A stretch of DNA of 47,522 nt from positions 1-47,522 of the forward strand of contig NZ_BJWF01000019.1 of assembly GCF_007990225.1 (NCBI RefSeq). Direction: 5' to 3'. The notes beneath the pieces are model-generated. The model did no database searches. It was not told the DNA's origin and saw only the letters and a program-made list of their open reading frames with translations. Origin of the DNA: Enterococcus villorum (lineage in GTDB: Bacteria; Bacillota; Bacilli; Lactobacillales; Enterococcaceae). A program made the position numbers and the translations under genes. Below, one piece after another: positions 8,380-16,153 of this stretch. The first letter of the stretch is position 1; each line of letters opens with the position of its first letter.

Positions 8380-9842
8380 GCGTTATCCCTCGCTTTCACT
8401 AAAACAGGCTCTTTTCTCTTCAATAAGAAGGCAATCACAAGACCGATCATTCCAAAGACAATCGCCACAAAGAAGGCAGCATGGTAACCAGATAATGTGG
8501 CATTAATTGCTTGATCTTTATAAGCTAAAGGCGTGCTATTCAATACTGATTTTGCCGGAAGATTATCATTGGTAACGTTTGTCAACACACTAATCAAGAT
8601 AGCTGTACCGATTGAACTAGCAATTTGACGGAATGTATTATTCACAGCAGTACCGTGGCTGATCAATTTATTTGGCAAAGCATTCATACCAGAAGTTGTT
8701 ACTGGCATCATCACCATCGAAATACCAAACATCCGAATGGCATAAAGAATCACAATATATAAGACAGGCGTCGTTTTTGTTAAGAAAGCAAATGGTGCAG
8801 TGGCAGCTGTTAACACGAACATCCCCACAATCGCTAAGCGTTTGGCACCATGTTTATCAAAAATAGCCCCAGTGATCGGCATCATTGCTTCCATGATCAA
8901 TGCCCCTGGTAACAGCATCAAACCTGAATGAAAAGCTGATTCTCCACGAATATTTTGAATATAAAGCGGTACAACCATTTCTGCACCAACCATTGCCATA
9001 TTGGTTACCCCAGCTAAAACAGCCGCAATGGTAAATGTAGGGGATTTAAAAACACGTAATTCTAAGAAAGGTTGTTCCAAACGAAGCTGACGCCATGCAA
9101 ACAAGGCAATAAATACAACTCCTACAATTAAGAAACTAATCACTTTTGTACTTCCCCAGCCAGCATCACCCACACTAGAAAAGCCATAAAGTAAACTACC
9201 AAAACCAATCGTTGAAAGAACAGCAGATAAAATATCAATGCTTGGATTGGATAATGGTATCACACTTCTCATTAAGAAAAATGCTAAAACTAAGACCACA
9301 ATCGGCAAGACCATACCAAATAGATCACGCCAATGATAGTTATCGATAATATAACCTGATAAAGTAGGGCCTAACGCTGGGGCCAAGCCAATAACGATCC
9401 CTGACATTCCCATGGCAGACCCTCTTTTTTCTGGTGGAAAGATTGATAACATAATGTTTTGCAATAAAGGCATTGAAACCCCTACACCACAAGCTTGGAT
9501 CAAACGACCAATCAGTAATGTACTAAAATTAGGCGCAACAAAACAGGTAATTGTCCCAATTAAAAAGATCGACATCGCTGATAGATACAAATTTCTTGAA
9601 CTAAATTTGTTGATCAACCAAGCGGTAATTGGAATCATAATACCATTCACTAATAAGAACCCTGTAGTCAGCCATTGAACACTAGATGCAGAAATATCAA
9701 ACTCTTTCATCAATGTAGGAAATGCTGTCGTCAATAAGGTTTGATTTAAAACCGTACAAAATGTACCAATTAATAGCACGACAACTAAAAGTGTCCGATT
9801 ATATGGTTTTCCGTAAATATCTACGGGTTGATTTTTACTCAT
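8376..9842 (-). CDS. DHA2-family (14-TM) MFS multidrug exporter
   Basis: 488 residues from the ATG at 9842, which has a good RBS (AGAAAGAAG, 4 bases upstream). An in-frame ATG at 9902 would add 20 polar residues and would lie inside the promoter, so it is rejected. About 14 hydrophobic helices are visible. Family motifs include LLTTAFPTLMKEFDISASSVQWLTTGF in the first helices, LIGRLIQACGVGVSMPLLQ, and motif C (GIVIGLAPALGPTLSGYII), diagnostic of drug/H+ antiporters. Similar to the EmrB/LmrB group. The substrate cannot be read from sequence. Transcribed with the DUF4811 gene and controlled by the divergent MerR-type regulator. Confidence 0.9.
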   Translation of the reverse strand: MSKNQPVDIYGKPYNRTLLVVVLLIGTFCTVLNQTLLTTAFPTLMKEFDISASSVQWLTTGFLLVNGIMIPITAWLINKFSSRNLYLSAMSIFLIGTITCFVAPNFSTLLIGRLIQACGVGVSMPLLQNIMLSIFPPEKRGSAMGMSGIVIGLAPALGPTLSGYIIDNYHWRDLFGMVLPIVVLVLAFFLMRSVIPLSNPSIDILSAVLSTIGFGSLLYGFSSVGDAGWGSTKVISFLIVGVVFIALFAWRQLRLEQPFLELRVFKSPTFTIAAVLAGVTNMAMVGAEMVVPLYIQNIRGESAFHSGLMLLPGALIMEAMMPITGAIFDKHGAKRLAIVGMFVLTAATAPFAFLTKTTPVLYIVILYAIRMFGISMVMMPVTTSGMNALPNKLISHGTAVNNTFRQIASSIGTAILISVLTNVTNDNLPAKSVLNSTPLAYKDQAINATLSGYHAAFFVAIVFGMIGLVIAFLLKRKEPVLVKARDNA

Positions 9843-9880
9843 ATTTCTTCTTTCTGAATTTTTTCTGAAACCACTAGAAT

Positions 9881-9942
9881 ACTTTAGTCCTATTCCCTGC
9901 ATTTGTCAACCTACTTGACACTAAAGTCAACAGAAGTATAAT
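9881..9942. promoter_or_regulatory. Divergent promoters and repeated GTCAA/TTGAC operator, MFS and MerR genes
   Basis: Minus strand: TTGACA (complement of 9904-9909) with TAAAGT (complement of 9881-9886), 17-base spacer, reads toward the MFS gene. Plus strand: TTGACA (9915-9920) with TATAAT (9937-9942), 16-base spacer, reads toward the MerR gene. Between them GTCAA-N5-TTGAC-N6-GTCAA (9905-9930) gives two overlapping inverted repeats covering both -35 boxes. ACTTTAGT (9881-9888) and ACTAAAGT (9920-9927) form a further dyad. Binding by the MerR-family protein at 9978 is inferred. Confidence 0.65.
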
Positions 9943-9977
9943 TAGGGAAAATAGCAAAATAAAAAAGGAGGAAAAAA

Positions 9978-10463
9978 ATGGTCGGAACATCCCTTAAACG
10001 CTTATTAGAAAATGATCATTTATTAGTAGGAATCAGTGAATTAAGTGAAATCGTAGGCGTCTCTCCTCGTCAGTTACGTTATTGGGAACAAAAAGGTTTT
10101 ATTCGTTCAGTGGCTACTGATGGAAACTCCCCCAGAAAATATCAATTGCCAACTGTCGTCAAAGTAGAAATCATTAAGAAGTATTTAGATGAAGGTTATA
10201 CCTTAACCAAAGCTGCTGAAAAAGCGGAAAATCGTCTACAAAAAATGAAACATGTCCGCAAAGTTTTCTCAAAAGCCATCAAAGAGATCGAATTGATCGA
10301 TGAAAGGTATACGGTTTTATTGATTGGTGATTTTAAAGAAACAGATGAAGAATCACAGCTTTATATCATTCATGATGATCAAACCAATGAACTCACTTAT
10401 AAAATTTTACCTGCAAGTAAGAAAATAGACTTCATACAATTGTTAAAAGAACGCACTTCATAA
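9978..10463 (+). CDS. MerR-family transcriptional regulator of the MFS exporter
   Basis: 161 residues. The N-terminal winged helix (~17-85) has the MerR signature LVGISELSEIVGVSPRQLRYWEQKGFI and the second half KYQLPTVVKVEIIKKYLDEGYTLTKAAEKA. A short helix (~90-105) provides dimerisation. The C-terminal ~50 residues (IDERYTVLLIGDFKE ... YKILPASKKIDF) form a small domain without the Cys residues of metal sensors. The DNA-binding region resembles the GlnR/TnrA branch, but the context is drug efflux, not nitrogen. RBS AAAAAGGAGG is strong. Divergent from the exporter it probably controls. Confidence 0.88.
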   Translation: MVGTSLKRLLENDHLLVGISELSEIVGVSPRQLRYWEQKGFIRSVATDGNSPRKYQLPTVVKVEIIKKYLDEGYTLTKAAEKAENRLQKMKHVRKVFSKAIKEIELIDERYTVLLIGDFKETDEESQLYIIHDDQTNELTYKILPASKKIDFIQLLKERTS

Positions 10464-10465
10464 AA

Positions 10466-10560
10466 AATAAAATGTAGGAAATTATCTGTCTCTATCAAAA
10501 TAGCTCTTTTGAACGAACACTTTGAAAGGATCACTGATAATCCACTACATTTTTTTATTT
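10466..10560. terminator. Long branched bidirectional terminator between the MerR gene and padR
   Basis: AAAATAAAATGTAG near 10468-10485 pairs with CTACATTTTTTTATTTT near 10543-10560, leaving a ~60-base apical region with its own TTATCTGT / ACTGATAA stem. The outer arms end in T-runs on both strands, so the element can terminate both convergent genes. It is longer and more branched than a simple terminator. Confidence 0.55.
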
Positions 10561-10561
10561 T

Positions 10562-11113
10562 TTAGTGGTGCTTTTTTTGTTCTTCGATCACTTCTGTTAA
10601 CCAATTCGTATATTCTGTTTCGCGATTGATTGCATGAGAAAGGATCAAATAATGTCCATAATTTTTCTCTCGATCTTTTTCAGTAGGGAAAATCACAGCT
10701 TTACGAGCCAATAAATGCTCACGCTTTTCTTCGTGAAGATCACGCTGTTGTTCAATAATCTCCATTAATGTTGGATCATTGACTTCTTTTACAAAATACA
10801 ACTTCAACACAAATTCATCGCGATTTACCGGTAATTCGTCTATTGGTGTACGAATCCACTCATCTAACAATACTCTCCCTTCGTCCGTTAACTGATACAC
10901 TTTTTTTTCTAGCTTCATCCCCGTAATTTCTACTTCATGCTGAATCAGACCTCGCTCTTGCATTTTTGCAAGTTCTGGGTAAATTTGACTATGCTTTGCT
11001 TGCCAAAATTCTCCGATTTCATTTTTGAATGATTGATTCAATTCGTAACCTGACATATTTTTTTTGCTTAACAAGCCTAACAAAATGTATCGCAACGTAT
11101 TTTTTCTTGCCAT
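10562..11113 (-). CDS. padR: PadR, repressor of phenolic acid decarboxylase
   Basis: 183 residues. N-terminal winged helix (~1-85): LRYILLGLLSKKNMSGYELNQSF, then the recognition part KHSQIYPELAKMQERGLI and the wing LEKKVYQLTDEG. The C-terminal half is the long helical dimerisation arm of PadR-l proteins (EIIEQQRDLHEEKREHLLARK). It is divergent from padC with a perfect PadR operator between them, which makes the pairing secure. In characterised Gram-positives, PadR releases DNA in the presence of p-coumaric or ferulic acid. Confidence 0.93.
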   Translation of the reverse strand: MARKNTLRYILLGLLSKKNMSGYELNQSFKNEIGEFWQAKHSQIYPELAKMQERGLIQHEVEITGMKLEKKVYQLTDEGRVLLDEWIRTPIDELPVNRDEFVLKLYFVKEVNDPTLMEIIEQQRDLHEEKREHLLARKAVIFPTEKDREKNYGHYLILSHAINRETEYTNWLTEVIEEQKKHH

Positions 11114-11126
11114 ACAGGTGCCCCCC

Positions 11127-11191
11127 TTGACAAATTTTATTTTTCATTTTATCATAATCGAGTAACCAAAAACATGTATTTTATTACATGT
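11127..11191 (+). promoter_or_regulatory. padC promoter with canonical PadR operator
   Basis: TTGACA (11127-11132) and TATCAT (11150-11155), 17-base spacer. Immediately downstream is the perfect inverted repeat ACATGTA-N6-TACATGT (11172-11191), which contains the established PadR motif ATGT-N8-ACAT. Its position just after the expected start site fits repression by road-block. Confidence 0.85.
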
Positions 11192-11217
11192 TTTAACTTT
11201 CAAGGAGATGTTTTATT

Positions 11218-11748
11218 ATGAAAAAATTTAAAGAGCTAGAAGATTTTATTGGAACACACTTTATTTATACTTATGATAACGGTTGGGAATACGAATGGTA
11301 TGCTAAAAATGATCATACTGTGGATTATCGCATCCACGGTGGGATGGTCAAAGGTCGTTGGGTCAAAGACCAAGAAGCTGACATTGTGAAATTGACAGAT
11401 GGCGTTTTTAAAATTACGTGGACTGAGCCAACGGGGACAGATGTTGCTTTAGATTTTATGCCAAATGAAAAGAAATTACACGGAACAATCTTCTTTCCTA
11501 AATGGGTAGAAGAACATCCAGAAATTACTGTTACTTTCCAAAATGAACACATTGATGAAATGGAAGCAGCACGTGAAAAATATGAAACTTATCCAAAATT
11601 AGTCGTGCCAGAATTTGCAACCATTACTTATATGGGTGATGCTGGTATTGATAATGAAGACGTAATTAGTGAAGAGCCTTATGAAGGAATGACAAATGAC
11701 ATTCGTGAAGGACGTTACTTTGACGAAAACTACAAACGTCTAAAATAA
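11218..11748 (+). CDS. padC: Phenolic acid decarboxylase
   Basis: 176 residues, the normal length for PadC. The enzyme decarboxylates p-coumaric, ferulic and caffeic acids to 4-vinyl derivatives, a detoxification of plant phenolics in the cytoplasm. Family blocks are clear: [21 protein letters not shown] at the N-terminus, [13 protein letters not shown], the barrel strand [18 protein letters not shown] and [14 protein letters not shown]. The conserved Tyr, Arg and Glu positions of the lipocalin-like barrel are present in these blocks. RBS AAGGAGATG precedes the ATG. Divergent from padR and transcribed alone. Confidence 0.97.
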   Translation: MKKFKELEDFIGTHFIYTYDNGWEYEWYAKNDHTVDYRIHGGMVKGRWVKDQEADIVKLTDGVFKITWTEPTGTDVALDFMPNEKKLHGTIFFPKWVEEHPEITVTFQNEHIDEMEAAREKYETYPKLVVPEFATITYMGDAGIDNEDVISEEPYEGMTNDIREGRYFDENYKRLK

Positions 11749-11817
11749 ACAATATTTTTCCGCATTTGACTGAACAAAAAAAGAAGAATGTTTTCCATAA
11801 AAAGAAACATAATAAAA

Positions 11818-11857
11818 AACAGCCGTCGCATCATTTAAATGCCTCGACTGTTTTTTT
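11818..11857 (+). terminator. Terminator after padC
   Basis: Imperfect stem AACAGCCGTCGCAT / ATGCCTCGACTGTT with three mismatches, followed by seven T (11851-11857). Confidence 0.75.
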
Positions 11858-12164
11858 CATTGCCTATTGCTTAACTCTATCCATTTCAACTTTTTATTAT
11901 TTTTACATTCGTGAATGACTGTTTGGACTTTTATTTTCACTTTTTATTTTTCGATTCCTACAAATTTTTCGTATATTTTGATCGTTATAATAAAACCGGT
12001 GTTCAAATTCTTTCTTTATTCAGAGAAGCTCTTTCTTTTCGTGGTGTTTTCAGGTTATTTTCTTGTAATGTTTATCTTTTTTTCATGTTTTTTCGAATTT
12101 CTTGCCACTAGTTTAGCAAAGCTTTATGATTAAATTAGTTAAATCACTAAAAGGAGTTCGACAA
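11858..12164 (+). other. T-rich intergenic stretch without a supported gene
   Basis: About 300 bases of very T-rich sequence. Two overlapping open frames here encode only Phe/Leu/Ile-rich strings and have no RBS. The RBS AAAGGAG of the next gene lies at about 12150-12156. Confidence 0.4.
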
Positions 12165-13838
12165 TTGAAAAAATATATTCCTTATTTCATCATTTTGTTT
12201 TTTGCTATCTTATTTATTTTACCAAACATACTCACCCATAATTTAATTATTGGTGCTGATGCGCCCTTTCACTATAATCGGTTTTACGATACAGCTGAAC
12301 AATTTGCCAACTGGGATTTTCATTACTTTCCTTCAATGTATGGGTTTCAACAAAGCGGGCGCATCGTCAATGCCGTTTACGGTCCCATATTTGCTTATTT
12401 CCAAGGACTGATTGTTTTAGTTTCAGGAAGTTGGTTTCATTATCAAATTTTATCTAATTTTATTCTTTTCTTGATTTCCGGCTGGTCAATGCTCACACTT
12501 TTAAAATACGTCAATGTAAAAAATTGGGTCAGTGTCCCGATCTCAGTTTTGTTTATGACCACCTATTCAATTCAATATTGGGCGGTCAATCAAGGGTTTA
12601 CCAGTTGGGGAACTTGTTTTTACCCTCTGTGTATGATCCCTTTAGCTGATTTTGTCGTTCATAAAAAATTTCCGGTTCTGAAAGTAACTGCTTCAATTGC
12701 TTTAATGACCCAAATCCATTTACTGTCTTCGGTAATGCTCGTATTGATGTATATTCCTTTTTATTTGTATTATTTCTTTACTCAGACAGAAAAAGGTCAG
12801 GCAATCAAACAACTTTTCAAATCCATCCTACTTTATTTCATTCTCACGGCAAATATTTGGGCTGGTTTGGCTTTAATCTACAGCGGAAATAAGATTCTGC
12901 CACCTTTTGTTAATAAAGAAATGAGCCAAAAAGCAATTAATCTAGATGGTAGTTACTGGTTAACTTATCCTGAAATTTTCCCAATGATTTTATTGATTGG
13001 TCTCTTACTGTTTGTACTCTTGAGACGTCATTACGATATATTTACAAAGTTACTTTTACGTACAAGCCTTGTGTTCTTTCTACTTTCAACAAGTTTGATT
13101 CCTTGGACGACTTTGGTGGAAAAAAATGTTCCCTTTGTTCGTTTGATCCAATTTCCATTTCGTTTTTTTGTCCCATTTACCTTGCTCTTTTTATTGTTTC
13201 TAGCGCTAGCGCTAAACCAATGGGAAAAGAAAAAATGGTATCGTGCACTAAGTTTATTCTTTATCTTAGTTGCTTCTGTTCAAACGATCCAGAATCTCTA
13301 TCAACATCTAGCTAAATGGAAAGATGAAACATTTGTTAGTCGTCATACGTATCTCTTTGATACCCCAGAAGAAGCAAGAAAAACGTTTTATAATCAAGAT
13401 ATGTCAATAAGTTTATTTGTCTTTCAAAAAACTACACCTGATTATTTACCGATCTACAAAGAAACAACAGCCAATAAATATGATCGCTACAATGAAGAAA
13501 TTTTAGATGGGGAAACGACCTTTATGAAGACTCATCCAGGTGGTCGCTTAACGATCAAGTGGAAAAATACAGGAGAAGAGACCGTCCATTTACCAATCAT
13601 TGTTTACGATCGAACCGTTTTGCTCCAGCATGGAAAGAAACTGAAGGATTATGAATTAACAGATATTGGTACACCAATTGTCAAGCAACACAACGGCATC
13701 AATGAAGTAACCCTCTATTATGACCTGCCACTTTACTTTTACTTTGTTTTCGCCTTGACTCTCATCAGTTGGCTCGCTTTATTTGGCTTATTTGTTAAAA
13801 CTTATGTCAAAACACAGCGAATAAAATCAAGAAAGTAA
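12165..13838 (+). CDS. GT-C-like polytopic membrane protein (PTPS_related/YfhO-like)
   Basis: 557 residues from a TTG start, chosen because AAAGGAG lies 8 bases upstream; the ATG at 12126 lacks an RBS and would place the Shine-Dalgarno inside the gene. About 10-11 transmembrane helices fill residues 5-390. The first external loop carries IIGADAPFHYNRFYDTAEQF; an Asp/His pair in this loop is the hallmark of GT-C-fold enzymes and of the 6-pyruvoyl-tetrahydropterin-synthase-related membrane family. A ~140-residue soluble part follows and a last helix (YFVFALTLISWLALFGLFV) closes the protein. Probable role in surface glycan or lipid-linked sugar transfer; the substrate is unknown. Single gene with its own terminator. 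Confidence 0.72.
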   Translation: MKKYIPYFIILFFAILFILPNILTHNLIIGADAPFHYNRFYDTAEQFANWDFHYFPSMYGFQQSGRIVNAVYGPIFAYFQGLIVLVSGSWFHYQILSNFILFLISGWSMLTLLKYVNVKNWVSVPISVLFMTTYSIQYWAVNQGFTSWGTCFYPLCMIPLADFVVHKKFPVLKVTASIALMTQIHLLSSVMLVLMYIPFYLYYFFTQTEKGQAIKQLFKSILLYFILTANIWAGLALIYSGNKILPPFVNKEMSQKAINLDGSYWLTYPEIFPMILLIGLLLFVLLRRHYDIFTKLLLRTSLVFFLLSTSLIPWTTLVEKNVPFVRLIQFPFRFFVPFTLLFLLFLALALNQWEKKKWYRALSLFFILVASVQTIQNLYQHLAKWKDETFVSRHTYLFDTPEEARKTFYNQDMSISLFVFQKTTPDYLPIYKETTANKYDRYNEEILDGETTFMKTHPGGRLTIKWKNTGEETVHLPIIVYDRTVLLQHGKKLKDYELTDIGTPIVKQHNGINEVTLYYDLPLYFYFVFALTLISWLALFGLFVKTYVKTQRIKSRK

Positions 13839-13852
13839 CTGAGAAAAATAAT

Positions 13853-13891
13853 AAAAAACATTTTTTCTAAATTCTAGAAAAAATGTTTTTT
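13853..13891 (+). terminator. Perfect-stem terminator after the GT-C-like gene
   Basis: AAAAAACATTTTTTCTA and TAGAAAAAATGTTTTTT pair completely around a 5-base loop and end in T. It lies just before the promoter of the EPIYA-like gene, whose TATAAT is at about 13910-13915. Confidence 0.85.
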
Positions 13892-13942
13892 TATTTCTTT
13901 TTTTTGAAATATAATTGGTTCTATAAAAAAGGAGGTATATAT

Positions 13943-14908
13943 ATGCCATATTCAATTGACAATAAAACACCGAAGATAAATAACCTGGCTGGAATCCATC
14001 CACCCTATTTTGCAGGCAATACTGACAAGTTACCGCTTTCTGCTATCATACAGAAAAATAACTATAAAGAGTCATCAATATTTCATTCAACAGATAATAA
14101 AAAAACAAGCTTTATCAATCACCTTCCTAAAGCTTATTCTGAAGCTGACAATAACAAATTACCGCTCTATGCTAACGTACAGAAGGATGATAATAAAGAG
14201 TCACCGATCTATGTTAACGTACAAAAAAATGACTATAAAGAGTCATCAATATCACTTTCAACAGATAATAATAAAACAAGCTTTATCAATCATCTTCCTA
14301 AAGCTTATTCTGAAGCTGACAATAACAAATTACCGCTCTATGCTAACGTACAGAAGAATGACGATAAAGAGCCAATCTATACTGAAATTATAGAAACGGA
14401 ACTATATACATCTTATGGGTCACCAAATGCTTCTTTACTAAGCAAGTTGATAAAGTTTTTAGAAAATCCAAGAGCAAATCTACATCTAAAGCAAGAAATG
14501 ATAGATGATATTCAAAGATTACATTCGTCTTTTATTAATCATACAAAAGATTCTCAAACGGATTCTTTTCGCTCAGCTATTAAGGAAGCCCCAAAAAAAT
14601 TATTCGACATTGTAATCAATCTAAAAAATTACCCAGTTAGCCACAAAGAAAGACAAGATATAGTCTCTAAGTTTGAGAAATATTATGCTACCTTTCTGAA
14701 TATTAATAATAGGATTATTAATAGGGTTATTAAGAGCATGGGGGAAAAAGTTCGCCCGATTGTTACTCAACCTCAGAAAGATGCGCCTCAACAGAGGAGC
14801 CATCAAAAAAAAATTAAAGAGATCAAGGCTTCCCAAAGTAGCAAAACAGTCCAGAGAAATGAACCCTTAAAAACATGCTTACCTGAATTTTGTTTTCCTT
14901 CACGCTAA
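13943..14908 (+). CDS. Repeat protein with EPIYA-like tyrosine motifs, unknown function
   Basis: 321 residues from the ATG at 13943 (RBS AAAAAAGGAGG, 6 bases upstream); a frame-open ATG at 13883 is inside the terminator and rejected. Residues 19-150 are tandem repeats with tyrosine motifs PLYANV (Y76, Y133), SPIYVNV (Y90) and EPIYTEI (Y146); the first repeat has Ser in place of Tyr (PLSAII, S33). The last motif fits the relaxed EPIYA pattern, and YANV/YVNV have the Asn at +2 typical of Grb2-type SH2 ligands. Residues ~163-275 are predicted helical (LLSKLIKFLENP, EAPKKLFDIVINLKN). The last ~45 residues are basic and Gln/Lys-rich. No Sec signal, membrane helix or LPxTG is present. A similar order (tyrosine repeats, helical domain, charged tail) is known in Bartonella Bep effectors, but homology is not shown. 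No secretion system is visible nearby. Confidence 0.75.
   Translation: MPYSIDNKTPKINNLAGIHPPYFAGNTDKLPLSAIIQKNNYKESSIFHSTDNKKTSFINHLPKAYSEADNNKLPLYANVQKDDNKESPIYVNVQKNDYKESSISLSTDNNKTSFINHLPKAYSEADNNKLPLYANVQKNDDKEPIYTEIIETELYTSYGSPNASLLSKLIKFLENPRANLHLKQEMIDDIQRLHSSFINHTKDSQTDSFRSAIKEAPKKLFDIVINLKNYPVSHKERQDIVSKFEKYYATFLNINNRIINRVIKSMGEKVRPIVTQPQKDAPQQRSHQKKIKEIKASQSSKTVQRNEPLKTCLPEFCFPSR
14064..14365 (+). repeat. In-frame tandem repeat coding for the tyrosine-motif units
   Basis: Two nearly identical copies of about 130 bases start with ACTATAAAGAGTCATCAATA at ~14061 and ~14232 and end at the PLYANVQK codons near 14190 and 14358. The few differences are mostly single bases. A shorter extra unit (DDNKESPIYVNVQK) lies between them. 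A degenerate earlier copy covers ~13997-14060. The close identity implies recent duplication or gene conversion, and copy number could vary between strains. Confidence 0.85.
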
Positions 14909-14980
14909 GTTTGACATATGATACGTCCACAAATTTAACTTAAAGCACCCAGCACATAGAAAACATTCGCTCTACATAAT

Positions 14981-15028
14981 AAAAGATGCCCAGAGTAAAG
15001 AAGGATTTGTTTACTCTGGGCATCTTTT
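14981..15028. terminator. Bidirectional terminator between convergent genes
   Basis: Perfect 15-bp stem GATGCCCAGAGTAAA / TTTACTCTGGGCATC (14985-14999, 15010-15024) flanked by A4 and T6, so it works on both strands for the EPIYA-like gene and the EEP hydrolase. Confidence 0.92.
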
Positions 15029-15865
15029 TTATTTTTCTTTTTCATTAGTAATTATCTCTATTCCATAATGATCGCTAACAAGCGCTTCTGTTTTCCCATC
15101 AAAAATGTGACGGTATTCTTTTACTCTACTTTCTTTTGGCACATAAATATAATCAATTCTCAGCTCTTCTGTATTATTTTCCCAACCATCAATTTTCTTT
15201 TTAATGGTTCCTTCTCCAGATTTTTTTTGTGCAAGTTTATAGGAATCGATAATTTCAAGTGAACTCTGTGCAACTAATTGATAACCTATTTCGTCTGCTG
15301 GGTTATTAAAATCACCTAACAAAAATATAGGATTAGAGACATTAGATAAGTGTTCTTCTAGGCGTTGCCATTCAAATACAAAACCACTTTTTTCGTCTAT
15401 CCACCAAGAAAAATGACAACTTGCTACAATTATTTCTTGCTCATCGACACACGTCTGTCCGATTAAAATGTTACGAGTATGATAGTCTTCTTTTTTGTTC
15501 GTTTCAGAAACACAGAAAGCTTGGCTGACCAAGGGGGACTTAGAAAGGAGCGCATTGCCTTCTTCATAAATGTCGTAGCCAATGTGACTCATCTCCCAAC
15601 TCCAATAATAGGTTTTCCCTTGTTTTTCCAAAAGCTGGATCAAACAGTAAGCAAAATTGTCTTCACGAATTGGTGTCTGATCTTGTACTGAACAAAAATT
15701 CTGTAATTCGTAGTTGGCGATATTTTTAGAAGTAAGCGATTGATTGACTTCTTGTAAAGCCACTATATCGTAATCTTCCTGAGCGATTTTATCAGCAATC
15801 CGTTGTAATTTTTCATAGGGCGAAGTTTCTAGCCAACTATGGGTATTTAAAGTCATTACTTTCAT
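15029..15865 (-). CDS. Endonuclease/exonuclease/phosphatase (EEP) family hydrolase
   Basis: 278 residues from the ATG at 15865, preceded by AAAGGAG; an upstream in-frame ATG at 15889 lies before that RBS. EEP (DNase I-like) motifs appear in order: MTLNTHSW (strand 1 with Asn), IVALQEVNQ with the metal-binding Glu, SCHFSWW, LLGDFNNPADE with the catalytic Asp/Asn pair, RIDYIYVP, and the final SDHYGIE with the Asp-His dyad. The active site looks complete. Substrates in the family range from DNA to phospholipids and nucleotides; none can be chosen here. There is no signal peptide, so it is cytoplasmic. Confidence 0.9.
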   Translation of the reverse strand: MKVMTLNTHSWLETSPYEKLQRIADKIAQEDYDIVALQEVNQSLTSKNIANYELQNFCSVQDQTPIREDNFAYCLIQLLEKQGKTYYWSWEMSHIGYDIYEEGNALLSKSPLVSQAFCVSETNKKEDYHTRNILIGQTCVDEQEIIVASCHFSWWIDEKSGFVFEWQRLEEHLSNVSNPIFLLGDFNNPADEIGYQLVAQSSLEIIDSYKLAQKKSGEGTIKKKIDGWENNTEELRIDYIYVPKESRVKEYRHIFDGKTEALVSDHYGIEIITNEKEK

Positions 15866-16029
15866 CTTATGTTCTCCTTTGATTAACACACGAAATTGAA
15901 ATGGAACAAACAGACAATGAGTTCATCTAAATGCATGAAAAATAATTTTGACTTGCTAAATGTACGATTGAAAATTTTCCAATACACTTACCTTTTACAT
16001 GAACAATTTGTATATCCATTCTTTCAAAT

Positions 16030-16079
16030 AAGCTCGAAAATCCAAAAACACCAGAAAATGTGTTCGAGTTTTCGAGCTT
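16030..16079. other. Nested inverted repeat in the intergenic region
   Basis: AAGCTCGAAAA (16030-16040) pairs perfectly with TTTTCGAGCTT (16069-16079). Inside, AACAC and GTGTT form a second stem. No T-run follows on either strand, so it is not a standard terminator. It sits between the malT stop and the EEP gene promoter. Confidence 0.5.
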
Positions 16080-16153
16080 GTTTATCGTACGATGTCATCC
16101 TTTTAATTTATGAGGTAGAAAATAAATGGATGTTTTATTTCTTTTGCAATCAA

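Noticed and set aside
11911-12133. Two overlapping Phe-rich open frames (66 and 72 residues)
   Set aside because: Low-complexity T-rich DNA gives such strings by chance; no RBS and no conserved features.
14064-14365. CRISPR array
   Set aside because: Repeats are in-frame coding units of more than 100 bases, two or three copies, no spacers.
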